Source: Fuerstiella sp. | Lineage (GTDB): Bacteria > Planctomycetota > Planctomycetia > Planctomycetales > Planctomycetaceae | Assembly: GCA_029245955.1 (NCBI GenBank) | Contig: JAQWOH010000019.1 | Span: forward strand, 1 to 64,000 | Length of the DNA: 64,000 nt | Reading direction: 5' to 3' | In this document: positions 8,385 to 17,221 of the stretch, one piece after another | Numbering within the stretch: position 1 is the first letter of the stretch | Layout of the letters: every line of letters begins with the position of its first letter | Notes under the pieces: model-generated | What the model saw: the letters and a program-made list of their open reading frames with translations, nothing else | What the model was told of the DNA's origin: nothing | The model's database searches: none | Made by a program: the position numbers and the translations under genes

Positions 8385-8969
8385 TTAATTTCCTTTCACA
8401 AGAGAAATGACGGCCTGAAGGATATTCGCATAGGTCCCGCAGCGACAAATGTTGCCGTTAAGTCCAGCGCGAATCTGCTCTTCCGTGGCATTGGGATATT
8501 TGTTCAGGAACGCTCGAACGGCAACCACAAAACCCGGCGTGCAGAAACCACACTGCTGAGCATCATGCTCAACGAATGCAGAGGGTACTGCATCACCGCC
8601 AAGGCTTTCACATGTCGTAACTTCCTTGCCGGCCACAGCCAGCGCCAGAGTCGTGGAAGCCATCACGGCTTTGCCACCAACCAGCACCGTACTGGCCCCG
8701 CTGCTGCCACCCAGACTGACTGGTTTAGCGCCCGTCAGATCAAACTGGTAACGCAGGACGTCCAGCAAAGTTGTTCGTGGCTCGACCTTTGCCGCCATCG
8801 ACTTTCCATTCACCTTCATGGTGATGGACGTTTCGCCGCTGACAACCTGCAGGCCCGGTGCGGCGGCTTCGGCTTCTGTCGATGACACGACCGATGAAGC
8901 CGCAACAGCAGCACCCGAGCCCTTTAAGAACCCACGCCGACTGACGCCTTGGGAGGATTGTTGTGACAT
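8385..8969 (-). CDS. Tat-exported iron-sulfur subunit with serines replacing the plant-type 2Fe-2S cysteines
   Basis: The product has 194 residues starting MSQQSSQGVS; the Tat motif SRRGFLKGSG (10-19) is followed by an Ala-rich h-region. The N-terminal ferredoxin-like domain aligns without gaps to the locus B protein at 14399. However, each cluster cysteine is Ser: S85, S90, S93 and S105 in place of the Cys pattern G-C-x4-C-G-A-C...C. The codons are AGT, AGC, AGT and TCC, and the reading frame is intact. The C-terminal helical domain keeps all four ligands, C140-x2-C143 and C175-x-C177. So one 2Fe-2S cluster is expected instead of two. In PaoABC this subunit passes electrons from the molybdenum site to FAD. 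The longer in-frame start at 9065 is less likely because it would bury the Tat signal. Confidence 0.9.
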   Translation of the reverse strand: MSQQSSQGVSRRGFLKGSGAAVAASSVVSSTEAEAAAPGLQVVSGETSITMKVNGKSMAAKVEPRTTLLDVLRYQFDLTGAKPVSLGGSSGASTVLVGGKAVMASTTLALAVAGKEVTTCESLGGDAVPSAFVEHDAQQCGFCTPGFVVAVRAFLNKYPNATEEQIRAGLNGNICRCGTYANILQAVISLVKGN

Positions 8970-9200
8970 GATGAATCCGTCAGGTTCAAGCCAATGAAAC
9001 AAATGGGCGCAGCAACTGCCCGAATCAACCGGAATAAACGTATACGAATCCGGAGTCAGATTCAAACAAGTGGCCGCATTCCGTTCGTCCTGGCGGCTGA
9101 CGCCCCATCCCAGGCATGGCGATCCGTCGTTGCAGAAGTGATGCTCTGCGGGCGACGCAGCAAGGCACGGACTGTATCCACATTCCTCAATGCGGGTGGG

Positions 9201-9848
9201 TCAGTCTGTGTCGTCTTCGTCAACCAGCCGCTTGCGCAGTCGGTTGTGGTCCTGACAGCACGCACAGGGACCAGTTTCAAACATCACGATGGCGCAGACA
9301 TCGCACCAGTAATCGACTTCATATCGCTGGTCGTTGTCGAACTCATAAACGCGCAGAATCTGAATCAGCGGCTGATCCTGGTAACGCCGCACCAGGATCT
9401 GCATCTCTTTTTCACGCAGGCGCTTATCCTTACGAAAAGCTCGTCCGCGAAGGTTTTCGACGATCGGCAGCAGGTGTCCGTCTTTGGTCCGAAGCGCCAG
9501 CGAATTCTCGGCAACTTCCGGAACGGTGGAAATGCCAAACTCGCTCTTAAGAGCAGCGGCCAGCCAAACGATCTGCCCTCGTATCAACTCCGTCTGGAAT
9601 TCAGGTTTGTTGCTGGAATCTTCGGGCGACTTCAACGAAGGTTCCTCATGTGATCCTGCCGCCTGAACTTCGACCGCACGAACTCCACTGAACCTCGATA
9701 TCTTCTGAAAAACCACGCAACAGACGCCAAGGCTGACAAAGACCACCAGGCCCCGAACGGTGCGACTTATGTCGACACCGATGCCTCGCTGTCGTTCCGA
9801 CGGACAATGCTCACCAGATGCCGGTGGATTAGAACTATTCTGTGGCAT
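9201..9848 (-). CDS. Hypothetical membrane-anchored protein with a C-terminal cysteine cluster
   Basis: The product has 215 residues from the ATG at 9848, which overlaps the end of the preceding gene by 14 bases and suggests translational coupling; an alternative start lies at 9878. A hydrophobic helix spans about residues 32-48. After a charged linker comes a mixed domain and then, near the end, WCDVC followed by a CACC-type group, five cysteines in about 15 residues. This arrangement could bind zinc or an iron-sulfur centre, but I do not recognise a family. The two genes 9201-10509 form a pair that lies just upstream of the PaoABC-like genes on the same strand. Confidence 0.65.
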   Translation of the reverse strand: MPQNSSNPPASGEHCPSERQRGIGVDISRTVRGLVVFVSLGVCCVVFQKISRFSGVRAVEVQAAGSHEEPSLKSPEDSSNKPEFQTELIRGQIVWLAAALKSEFGISTVPEVAENSLALRTKDGHLLPIVENLRGRAFRKDKRLREKEMQILVRRYQDQPLIQILRVYEFDNDQRYEVDYWCDVCAIVMFETGPCACCQDHNRLRKRLVDEDDTD

Positions 9849-10509
9849 GACCAGCAACCACCAGATCGAACGGAACATCCTGTGTCTTGTTGCCAGCAGT
9901 CCCCTTGCCGACGGTGTGCAGTATCCACCAATCGTGAGCCTCGTCGTGTCTGACCGCCAATTCTGAGCCCTCAGTTGCTCTCTGCAGACACATCATCGCG
10001 GGATGGGTCGATCCGGCTGCTTCTGCGCTCGATTCCATCAGACTCTTCACGTCCCACACCTTGTCGACAGCATCGTGCTCAACACCAATCATCACCAGAA
10101 AGTCGCGAGTGGGTGACGTCCCTTCGTGATTACCATCGATCGGCTGTAATCCAAACCTCAAAGTGTACCAGCCGCTGCTGACTGACTGATCCCGGAAGTC
10201 TTTTCCTCTTCTGCTGAAGTGAAGCAGTCCGATCAGCTGTCCGGGAGCGAACGGATACAGTCGGTCTTCGGTCGCCTTAAACCCGGCCTCCACGGGCCAT
10301 TGTTTGCGAAACCAGATCTCGCAGACGGTGCGACTGGAACTGCGTTTGACTCGGACACCCTTGTCCGCAAATTGCTCTCTTAGCTTTGCCGATACTTCAT
10401 CCTGGTCAGGTGCCGCATCAATCAATTCAACACTGTGTTCCTGGCCTCTTACGACTGAGAGAGAAACGACGAGCAGGAACGCAGCAATTATGGAACAGAA
10501 CTTCAACAT
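9835..10509 (-). CDS. Hypothetical exported protein
   Basis: The product has 224 residues. GGAGG lies 10 bases before the ATG at 10509 and decides the start over an in-frame ATG at 10539. It opens with a typical signal peptide (MLKFCSIIAAFLLVVSLSVV then RGQ). The mature part is soluble, with two cysteines and a conserved-looking core around PFAPGQLIGLLHFSRRGKDF and SSGWYTLRFG. I do not recognise the family. It is the first gene of a coupled pair with the membrane protein at 9201, whose start lies inside its last codons. Confidence 0.7.
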   Translation of the reverse strand: MLKFCSIIAAFLLVVSLSVVRGQEHSVELIDAAPDQDEVSAKLREQFADKGVRVKRSSSRTVCEIWFRKQWPVEAGFKATEDRLYPFAPGQLIGLLHFSRRGKDFRDQSVSSGWYTLRFGLQPIDGNHEGTSPTRDFLVMIGVEHDAVDKVWDVKSLMESSAEAAGSTHPAMMCLQRATEGSELAVRHDEAHDWWILHTVGKGTAGNKTQDVPFDLVVAGHATE

Positions 10510-10708
10510 TGATAATTTTCCTCCGCCAGTAGCGGTCAATACGAGCGGACACTCATATTTTTAAACGAACGAAACAAACAAGGCGTCAACCAGACACGAA
10601 ATCACCCAAGGCAAGAGCTTTCGAGACCATCGGACAGCGCGTGCATTCGATGTCCTGACGGATCGGAAACATAATCCTGCTGAACGTCACACCGGCAGTC
10701 ACCGAAAA

Positions 10709-11404
10709 TCAGAGGCTTTCCGCCAGTCGTAGCTCAGCGGCATCAACTTCAAAAGTCCCCAGATAAGCAGTGCGGCTGTCCGGCACCGACCAGCGAGTTC
10801 CCAGCCGGCGGGCCTTGACCTCTCCCTCAATCGTCACGCCGGGTACGAAGCCCTGCAGTCCGGTGAGAGGAGGATAGTATGCGGATTCATTGGAACAGAT
10901 GCAGTCGCCCTTTCGCGCCTTTCGTGTTTGCAGTCGAGCGTAATCACCAATCTGAACACTCGCGGTGACTTTGGCGACGTCAAACTGCATTTTAATCTTC
11001 GCCCGGTGCAGACCCGCGATGTCCGCATCGGCAAGACCTGTTTGCAGCAACGCAAATTCTTTTAGAGCAAAGACCTCCTGAGCGTCAGCAGCAGAATCGA
11101 TGATAATGACGGCCTTCTTCGTTGCGGCATTGTCGAGCCCCTTGAAGCCAAGTGTGTGAGAAGCTTTAACCACGACGGCAACGGATTGTCCGGTAAGATC
11201 AACACCAGCCAGACGACCACCGTGGATCTGCCAGGTCATGATGGCATTCTTGCCTGCAGAACCCACTTCGCCGTTGGCGAAACACGGTCCCGTATACACC
11301 TGGCATGTTCGAACTTCGACATAGGTACCACTCACGCGATCCGCAGCTGTCGCGGCGGTGGCGCTAACTACCAGTATTATTGAGCTCAGAATGACGGCTC
11401 GCAT
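10709..11404 (-). CDS. Exported DUF1326-like protein
   Basis: The product has 231 residues. AGGAA lies about 7 bases before the ATG at 11404, and the first 22 residues form a signal peptide ending ATAATAA. The mature protein begins DRVSGTYVEVRTCQVYTGPC, which resembles the start of DUF1326 proteins (Gly-x-Tyr-x-Glu then paired Cys). It later has DCICSNESAYYPPLTG and ends SRTAYLGTF followed by a short tail. The biochemical role of this family is unknown to me. It is a monocistronic-looking gene, divergent from the zinc-ribbon protein at 11774. The family assignment is from pattern memory and only moderately sure. Confidence 0.68.
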   Translation of the reverse strand: MRAVILSSIILVVSATAATAADRVSGTYVEVRTCQVYTGPCFANGEVGSAGKNAIMTWQIHGGRLAGVDLTGQSVAVVVKASHTLGFKGLDNAATKKAVIIIDSAADAQEVFALKEFALLQTGLADADIAGLHRAKIKMQFDVAKVTASVQIGDYARLQTRKARKGDCICSNESAYYPPLTGLQGFVPGVTIEGEVKARRLGTRWSVPDSRTAYLGTFEVDAAELRLAESL

Positions 11405-11773
11405 GTAAATTTCCTGTTTATTGAGATCAACGATCAAACTGAAACGCCCAGTCGCTGCAGAACAAGCTGTTTGTGGGCACCACGACCCGGCGACGGCTGG
11501 CTGCTGCTCTTGCGAGACGTGAGCCGCAGAACCGAATTGCAGACATTCTAGTTTCCCGCACCCCACTGAGTCCATCGCTTTGGCCCAAATACAGCGTCAT
11601 ACTGGCCAGTACTCGCCGTGAATCGCCTGTTCCGTTACAAGGCGTGCACAGCAACACCTGTAAGGACAAATGTCCGCCTGAACTTCGCGTGAAGTTGCGC
11701 GACACGGTCAAATTTCGGCGAGATATCAGAAGTTGGCACCTGACCGGCACCACAGGGCAGATGGGAAGACACC
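11405..11773. other. Divergent intergenic region, no gene seen
   Basis: These 369 bases lie between the leftward DUF1326-like gene and the rightward zinc-ribbon gene. I see no recognisable coding frame, repeat or strong hairpin. It presumably holds two promoters facing away from each other. Confidence 0.45.
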
Positions 11774-12115
11774 ATGGGTGGAAATGACAGTGACTACAAT
11801 CCGTTCGCAGCTCCGCAGACTGAAACAGCGCCTGCAGTGCGGGTGGACCACTTCGAACCATGCGCCTGCCCGAAGTGCGGCCATGAAGGGGCACAGCCCG
11901 CACCCTATGACAAGTGGCACGGACGGCGGGCCCCCAAAGCCATTCAGGATGTTTTGTGCCAGAGCTGCGGCGCTAATTACAATGGCGAAACGGGGATCGT
12001 TTATCCACCGAGAAAGAGTCCGCTGATCTGGTTTCTTCTGGCCCTTGGGCTGTTTCTGCTTTATCTGTTGTTCGTCACCAGCCCGGTCTGGCTCTTGATG
12101 GTTTTTTTGCAGTGA
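11774..12115 (+). CDS. Small zinc-ribbon membrane protein
   Basis: The product has 113 residues. GGAAG lies about 6 bases before the ATG. The N-terminus contains YNPFAAPQ, a motif I associate with small planctomycete membrane proteins. A four-cysteine zinc ribbon follows, with C32-P-K-C35 and C62-Q-S-C65. A long hydrophobic stretch from about residue 83 to the C-terminus would form one or two membrane helices. It is likely a tail-anchored protein with a cytosolic zinc ribbon, of unknown function. It is convergent with the gene at 12203. Confidence 0.75.
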   Translation: MGGNDSDYNPFAAPQTETAPAVRVDHFEPCACPKCGHEGAQPAPYDKWHGRRAPKAIQDVLCQSCGANYNGETGIVYPPRKSPLIWFLLALGLFLLYLLFVTSPVWLLMVFLQ

Positions 12116-12143
12116 GTCGACCGCCACTCGGGAAGCGACTCAC
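12112..12143. terminator. Hairpin between convergent genes, possible terminator
   Basis: GTGAGTCG (12112-12119) is perfectly complementary to CGACTCAC (12136-12143) with a 16-base loop. It begins at the stop codon of the zinc-ribbon gene and lies before the end of the convergent DUF5684-like gene. There is no T-run after the stem on either strand, so it is at best a weak or factor-dependent terminator. Confidence 0.3.
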
Positions 12144-12202
12144 GTATCCGGAACCGCCGTCACTGTGTGTCAGGTTCAGACACAGACGTCTGGTTTCGAA
12201 AA

Positions 12203-12556
12203 CTACGCCTCTCTGACGCCCTGGAAACGAGCATCGCCGAAACCAAGAATCGGATAGAAAATGGGGCCCAGGAAGGCGAGACCAATCCCGAAGCCCGCAC
12301 TCTTGCCAAAGTTTTCCGCCACAGCGATGGACATCAGAATTGTGACAAATAAGTTGGCCACGGGAACGAACATCAACAGTATCCACCACAGGGGCTTACC
12401 GGCGATCCTGAGCAGGACAACAACGTTGTAGAATGGAATGATGCACGCCCAACCCGGCTCTCCCGCCTTATCAAACGTCTTCCACAAACCAGCGATGATC
12501 ACGATAACCAACGCCAACCAAACTACGAGAACAACAATACTGCCGATGTCTTCCAT
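12203..12556 (-). CDS. DUF5684-like small integral membrane protein
   Basis: The product has 117 residues with AAGGAG 5 bases before the ATG. It contains three to four hydrophobic helices. Its conserved core reads KTFDKAGEPGWACIIPFYN, then GKPLWWILLMFVP, then NFGKSAGFGIGLAFLGPIFY and LGFGDARF. This is the pattern of DUF5684 membrane proteins, sometimes found with signal peptidases. The function is unknown. It is monocistronic in appearance. Confidence 0.8.
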   Translation of the reverse strand: MEDIGSIVVLVVWLALVIVIIAGLWKTFDKAGEPGWACIIPFYNVVVLLRIAGKPLWWILLMFVPVANLFVTILMSIAVAENFGKSAGFGIGLAFLGPIFYPILGFGDARFQGVREA

Positions 12557-12735
12557 TTTTTCTCCTTCGAGTTTTGTGTATGACCAGCAGGGAGCACACC
12601 GTTATAGGCTATCAGCGTCCCCCCGTGAAAACAAACACGTGCAGTAAAAGCGTCTAAGGGCGGCACGGGATTGATTAGTGCAGACAGCACCGTGCTCGTG
12701 GAGAGACGCAAGCTCGTCGGCTGAGTCTCCGTTGC

Positions 12736-13356
12736 TTATGACTGCTCCTGCCCACTTCGAAGCCGTATGTAATCTTCTGGAGTGTCCATATCGTCAGGGT
12801 GTTCGCCGGCCGGTAAGTCCAGCCACTGCACGGATTCAGCGACGGTCAGGCACTTGATGCCCTGTTCGGCCCCCAGTTTGAAAACATCAGGCACCAGTGA
12901 CCACGAGAAGGAAACCGGGTGTCCGCGGCGATCACCGAAACGCGGTACAACGACCGTATCAAATTCACTGTTCGCTTCGATCACCTGGTTAATCAGTCCG
13001 GAAGTCAGTGTCGGCAAGTCAGCCGGCGCCACCATCCAGCGGTCTCCTGCGTCCGGGGCGCACTGTTCCGCGATATGCCCCAGGCCCAGCTGAATCGACT
13101 TTTTCATGTCCGGCGGGTCTTCTTCCGGAATCACCAGGTCAGCGTTTGGCCAGCGCCGGCACGCTTTCTGGAGCTGAACATCATCCTTGCGCACAATCAC
13201 GACAACGCGATCCGCGTGACTTTCGGTCCACGCCAGCAAAACCTGATCGATCACGGTTACGTTGTTCCACGGCAGAAGCAGCTTGTGTTGCGACCCCATT
13301 CGCAGACTCTGACCAGCAGCAGGAATGATTCCAAAACACTTCATTTGAGCCTTCAT
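12736..13356 (-). CDS. MocA/MobA-like molybdopterin nucleotidyltransferase
   Basis: The product has 206 residues with the nucleotidyltransferase fold of the MobA/MocA group. It carries GIIPAAGQSLRMGSQHKLLL (an AAG-x-S-x-R-M-G signature loop), the metal-binding APADLPTLT, and a late RRGHPVSF. MocA transfers CMP to molybdopterin to make the cytosine dinucleotide cofactor used by xanthine-dehydrogenase-family enzymes. GAGGTCGAGT precedes the ATG at 13356; a second Met at residue 5 is an alternative. It is divergent from the locus B molybdenum hydroxylase operon, with about 100 bases between the starts, which supports a role in its cofactor. Whether CTP or GTP is used is not determinable here. 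Confidence 0.85.
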   Translation of the reverse strand: MKAQMKCFGIIPAAGQSLRMGSQHKLLLPWNNVTVIDQVLLAWTESHADRVVVIVRKDDVQLQKACRRWPNADLVIPEEDPPDMKKSIQLGLGHIAEQCAPDAGDRWMVAPADLPTLTSGLINQVIEANSEFDTVVVPRFGDRRGHPVSFSWSLVPDVFKLGAEQGIKCLTVAESVQWLDLPAGEHPDDMDTPEDYIRLRSGQEQS

Positions 13357-13444
13357 ACTCGACCTCGCACACGCACCACGAAGATGATAATCGGTTGGGG
13401 ACTAATGACAAACGACGGACAACGTGCCAGGATAAAGCGAACCT

Positions 13445-13450
13445 AGGAGG
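13445..13450 (+). promoter_or_regulatory. Ribosome binding site fixing a GTG start at 13458
   Basis: AGGAGG sits 7 bases before GTG at 13458. The only upstream in-frame ATG, at 13395, has no such site, and the family homology begins at the GTG (read VIDFEYAAPT). This sets the FAD subunit length at 290 residues. Confidence 0.8.
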
Positions 13451-13457
13451 ATTTCGC

Positions 13458-14330
13458 GTGATCGATTTTGAATATGCCGCCCCTACTCAACTGGACGAAG
13501 CCATAAGACTGCTCGCCGCAGCCGGTGACGGTACGCGAATCCTGGCTGGCGGTACCGACATAATTGTGCAATTGAGGGAAGGCCTGCGCAGTGCAGACCT
13601 GGTTGTGGACATCAAGAAAATCTCTGAGCTGACTCAGCTGAAACTCTCCGGCGACAAGGGCCTGCATCTGGGAGCGAGCGTGTCGTGCCGGCGAATCTAT
13701 GACGACCAGAATATCGCAGCCTCATACCCGGGTTTAGCTGACGCGGTCCGCATCATCGGCGGTTGGCAGATTCAAAGCCGCGCCAGTGTAGGAGGAAATC
13801 TGTGCAATTCGTCGCCGGCCGCCGATGCGATTCCACCACTGATCGCATACTCGGCGACCGCTCATATTGCCGGGCCAGGCGGAAAACGAATGGTTCCCGT
13901 CGAAGAATTCTGTACAGCACCTGGTCACAATATTCTGCAGCAGGGTGAACTGCTGGTCGCCCTGACGCTGCCACCTCAACCGTCGAACGCCGGATCAGCC
14001 TATCAAAGATTCATTCCCCGCAACGAAATGGACATCGCCGTTGCCGGGGCTGCTTCGTGGGTACAGCTGGACCAAAGCGGCGAACGGATCGAACAGGCGC
14101 GGATCGCGCTGTCGGCCGTCGCGCCCACCCCCGTGTTCGCCGTCGATGCTTCTGAGTGGCTGAAAGGCCAGGTCGTCAGTGAAGAGGTGTTTGCCGAGGC
14201 CGGTGAACTGGCCAAACGCGTCGCCTCACCCATCGACGACATGCGCGGCACAGCTGAATATCGCACACACCTGGTCGGCGTGCTGACCAAACGAACACTG
14301 GCCACAGCCTGTCAACGCGCTCGGAAATGA
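13458..14330 (+). CDS. Molybdenum hydroxylase FAD-binding subunit (locus B)
   Basis: The product has 290 residues and matches the usual length of the medium FAD subunit of xanthine-dehydrogenase/CO-dehydrogenase-type enzymes. ILAGGTDIIVQLR (28-40) is the first FAD loop, and SVGGNLCNSSPAAD is the second. The C-terminal part ends in a CO-dehydrogenase-flavoprotein-like domain. FAD here takes electrons from the 2Fe-2S clusters and passes them to the final acceptor. Unlike its locus A counterpart it shows no 4Fe-4S insertion. It is the first gene of a five-gene rightward run and starts divergent from the MocA-like gene. The start is set by AGGAGG. Confidence 0.92.
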   Translation: MIDFEYAAPTQLDEAIRLLAAAGDGTRILAGGTDIIVQLREGLRSADLVVDIKKISELTQLKLSGDKGLHLGASVSCRRIYDDQNIAASYPGLADAVRIIGGWQIQSRASVGGNLCNSSPAADAIPPLIAYSATAHIAGPGGKRMVPVEEFCTAPGHNILQQGELLVALTLPPQPSNAGSAYQRFIPRNEMDIAVAGAASWVQLDQSGERIEQARIALSAVAPTPVFAVDASEWLKGQVVSEEVFAEAGELAKRVASPIDDMRGTAEYRTHLVGVLTKRTLATACQRARK

Positions 14331-14398
14331 GACGTTTGATTGTCGATCTGAACATCGCTTGATTGAAACAAGCCTGACAGAAGGAGTTCACCAGCAAC

Positions 14399-14872
14399 GT
14401 GAAGACACACGTAACAACAACCATTAACGGTGCAACCGTCGAGTTTCTGTGCCAGCCCCGCCAGAGCCTTTTAGCAGTGCTGCGCGACGAACTCTCGCTT
14501 ACCGGATGTAAAGAAGGCTGCAACAACGGCAACTGTGGCGCCTGTACGGTGATGCTGGACGGATTACCCGTGGACAGCTGCCTGGTGCTGGCGGTAGAAG
14601 CCGAAGGGGCAGAAATCGAAACTGTCGAAGGAATCGCCGAGCAGGGACATCTGCACCCGCTGCAGCAGTGTTTTCTGGAAGGCGCCGCGCTGCAGTGCGG
14701 CATCTGCACGCCAGGATTCCTGGTGACCGCGAAGGCACTGCTGGAAAAGAACCCGCAGCCGTCCGAACAGGAAATTCGATTCGGCCTGGCAGGCAACCTG
14801 TGCCGCTGTACGGGCTACGATAAGATCGTTCGAGCTGTGCAGGCCGCCTCCCAGGCATCACCGGAATCTTAG
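14399..14872 (+). CDS. Molybdenum hydroxylase 2Fe-2S subunit (locus B)
   Basis: The product has 157 residues from a GTG start with AAGGAG about 12 bases upstream. Both clusters are complete: plant-type ligands C41, C46, C49 and C61, and helical-domain ligands C100-x2-C103 and C135-x-C137. There is no Tat signal, so this enzyme is probably cytoplasmic. It lies 68 bases after the FAD subunit and 63 bases before the molybdopterin subunit. It is the internal control for the serine substitutions in the locus A subunit at 8385. Confidence 0.95.
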   Translation: MKTHVTTTINGATVEFLCQPRQSLLAVLRDELSLTGCKEGCNNGNCGACTVMLDGLPVDSCLVLAVEAEGAEIETVEGIAEQGHLHPLQQCFLEGAALQCGICTPGFLVTAKALLEKNPQPSEQEIRFGLAGNLCRCTGYDKIVRAVQAASQASPES

Positions 14873-14935
14873 AACCCTGATCTCTGACCACAGCCGTCAA
14901 GCATCGCACAGAACAGAGACCGAGGAGAAATCGTC

Positions 14936-17218
14936 GTGAGTACCGAAGTCGCTCCTGATACACAAACGCCCGCCACGTACAAAGTCATCGGCACACGCCC
15001 CGTAAGGCACGATAGTGCTGATAAGGTGACAGGCAAAGCCGTTTACACTGATGATCTGCACGTGCCCAACATGGTCTTCGGCGCGTTCGTGCGCAGCCCG
15101 CATGCCCATGCCCGCATCGTGTCAATCGATACCAGCGATGCCGAAAAGATGCCGGGCGTGCTGGCCACCTGCACGTCCGCGGATCTGCCCGACCCGTGGG
15201 ACAAGGTCGACAATCTCGGCGAAGGCTGCGTCAACTACGCACACCTGTCCGGCAATGTGCTGGCCCGAAACAAAGCGTTGTATAAAGGACATGCTGTCGC
15301 CGCGGTAGCGGCCACCGATTCTTACCTGGCTCAGGAAGCCGCCCGACGCATCAGGGTCGAATACGAACCGCTGCCGGCGACGATGTGCGTGCAGGACGCC
15401 ATGCGAAACGACGCGCCGCTGCTGCACGACGAACTGATCACACACACACTGGATGACAAGCCGGCGCGACCCAGTAACATCGCCAGTCATATTCAATTCG
15501 AAAAAGGCAACGTCGACGAGGGATTCGCAGCAGCCGACGTCGTGATCGAACGCGAATTCAAAACCGCGACAGTCCATCAGGGCTACATTGAACCACATGT
15601 CTCGGTCGCGCTGTGGAACGAGGATGGCCGGTTGAAGATCTGGACCGCCACTCAGGGTTCGTTCGTGGTACGACAGCAAATGGCCGAACTGCTGAAGATG
15701 CCGGTGTCACAAATCACAATCGTCCCGTGCGAAATCGGGGGCGGCTTCGGTGGCAAGATTTCGGTCTACGAACAACCTGTGGCTGCCGTGCTGAGCCGCA
15801 AGTGCGGTCGCCCGGTGAAGATCATGATGCAGCGTGACGAAGTCTTTGAAGCGACCGGCCCGACTCCTGCCTCGTTCATGCGAGTAAAGCTGGGTGCCAC
15901 GAAGGATGGAAAGCTGACGGCTGGAAAAGCCTGGCTTGCATTTGATGCGGGCGCGTTTCCGGGTGGCGTCATCGGTCCGGGCGCCATGTGCGTCTTCAGC
16001 TGTTACGACCTGCCGCACGCCACCGTCGATGGCTTTGATGTCGTGCTGAACAAACCCAAGACTCAGGCCTATCGGGCACCCGGATCCACCCATGTCGCTT
16101 TCGCCACCGAATGCGTTATCGATGAACTGGCGGAACGACTGAAAATCGACCCCATCGAATTTCGCCTGAACAACGCAGCGAAGGAAGGAACACGACGAGT
16201 CGACGGCCCGGTCTATCCGCGAGTCGGATTGGTGGAATGCCTGCAGGCGATACAGGAAAGTGATCACTGGAAAACGCCGCTGACCGGCCCGAATCGCGGA
16301 CGAGGCGTGGCCTGTGGCTTCTGGTTCAACTGCGGACTGAAATCCAGTGTCACCGCCAACGTCAATGCCGACGGCACGGTCACTTTAGTTGAAGGCTCCA
16401 CGGACATCGGCGGTACCCGGACATCGATTGCCATGCAGCTGGCCGAAACTCTGGGCATCACCGCTGAAGACGTGATTCCTCAGGTTGTCGATACAGACAG
16501 TGTCGGCTTTACTGACGTAACGGGCGGCAGCCGAACCACATTCGCCACCGGGCTGGCTGCTCATGAAGCAGCGCTGGATATTCAAAAGCAGATGGTCGAA
16601 CAGGCAGCGCAAATCTGGGAGTGCAGCCCTGATGAGGTCACGGTTGCCGACGGCGTCTATCAGGGCAACGGCAAATCGCTGTCATTCAAAGCACTGGCCG
16701 TCGAGGCGGACAAAGTGGGCATACCGATCGTTGGTCGCGGAGTCGTTGATCCGCAGTGCTCGACTAATGCCTTTGCAGTGAATCTGGTCGATGTGGAAGT
16801 CGATCCTGAAACAGGAAAGGTGACGATCCTGCGATTCACTGTCTGCCAGGACGCTGGTAAAGCGATCCATCCCAGTTATGTGGAAGGCCAGATGCAAGGC
16901 GGCTCGGCACAGGGCATCGGCTGGGCACTTAACGAAGAGTATTTCTACGGCGATGACGGCCACATGCGGAACGCCAGCTTCCTGGATTATCGCATGCCGA
17001 CGTGCTACGACCTGCCGATGATTGACACGATCATCGTCGAAGTTGCCAATCCTGATCACCCGTACGGCGTTCGAGGAGTGGGCGAAGTTCCGATCGTGCC
17101 GCCGCCTCCGGCAATTGCCAACGCCATCTATCGCGCAACGGGCGTTCGCTTCTTTGAATTGCCGATGTCGCCGCCCACAGTCTGGAACGCAATTAAGGGG
17201 CAGACGACGGGGGAATGA
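14936..17218 (+). CDS. Molybdenum hydroxylase molybdopterin-binding subunit (locus B)
   Basis: The product has 760 residues from a GTG start preceded by GAGGAG. It is the large catalytic subunit of the xanthine dehydrogenase family. Segments include GTRPVRHDSADKVTGKAVYT at the start, EIGGGFGGKI, and AYRAPGSTHVAFATE in the active-site loop. GVRGVGEVPIVPP is near the end, where E717 is the catalytic glutamate. The loop is AYRAPG and not AYRCSFR, so it is not a form I CO dehydrogenase. Likely substrates are N-heterocycles, purines or aldehydes; the sequence does not choose. The gene is followed after 3 bases by a MoaD-like gene. Confidence 0.93.
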   Translation: MSTEVAPDTQTPATYKVIGTRPVRHDSADKVTGKAVYTDDLHVPNMVFGAFVRSPHAHARIVSIDTSDAEKMPGVLATCTSADLPDPWDKVDNLGEGCVNYAHLSGNVLARNKALYKGHAVAAVAATDSYLAQEAARRIRVEYEPLPATMCVQDAMRNDAPLLHDELITHTLDDKPARPSNIASHIQFEKGNVDEGFAAADVVIEREFKTATVHQGYIEPHVSVALWNEDGRLKIWTATQGSFVVRQQMAELLKMPVSQITIVPCEIGGGFGGKISVYEQPVAAVLSRKCGRPVKIMMQRDEVFEATGPTPASFMRVKLGATKDGKLTAGKAWLAFDAGAFPGGVIGPGAMCVFSCYDLPHATVDGFDVVLNKPKTQAYRAPGSTHVAFATECVIDELAERLKIDPIEFRLNNAAKEGTRRVDGPVYPRVGLVECLQAIQESDHWKTPLTGPNRGRGVACGFWFNCGLKSSVTANVNADGTVTLVEGSTDIGGTRTSIAMQLAETLGITAEDVIPQVVDTDSVGFTDVTGGSRTTFATGLAAHEAALDIQKQMVEQAAQIWECSPDEVTVADGVYQGNGKSLSFKALAVEADKVGIPIVGRGVVDPQCSTNAFAVNLVDVEVDPETGKVTILRFTVCQDAGKAIHPSYVEGQMQGGSAQGIGWALNEEYFYGDDGHMRNASFLDYRMPTCYDLPMIDTIIVEVANPDHPYGVRGVGEVPIVPPPPAIANAIYRATGVRFFELPMSPPTVWNAIKGQTTGE

Positions 17219-17221
17219 CCC

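Noticed and set aside
14936-17218. Locus B as a form I CO dehydrogenase (CoxL)
   Set aside because: The active-site loop reads AYRAPG, not the AYRCSFR loop of CO-oxidising enzymes.
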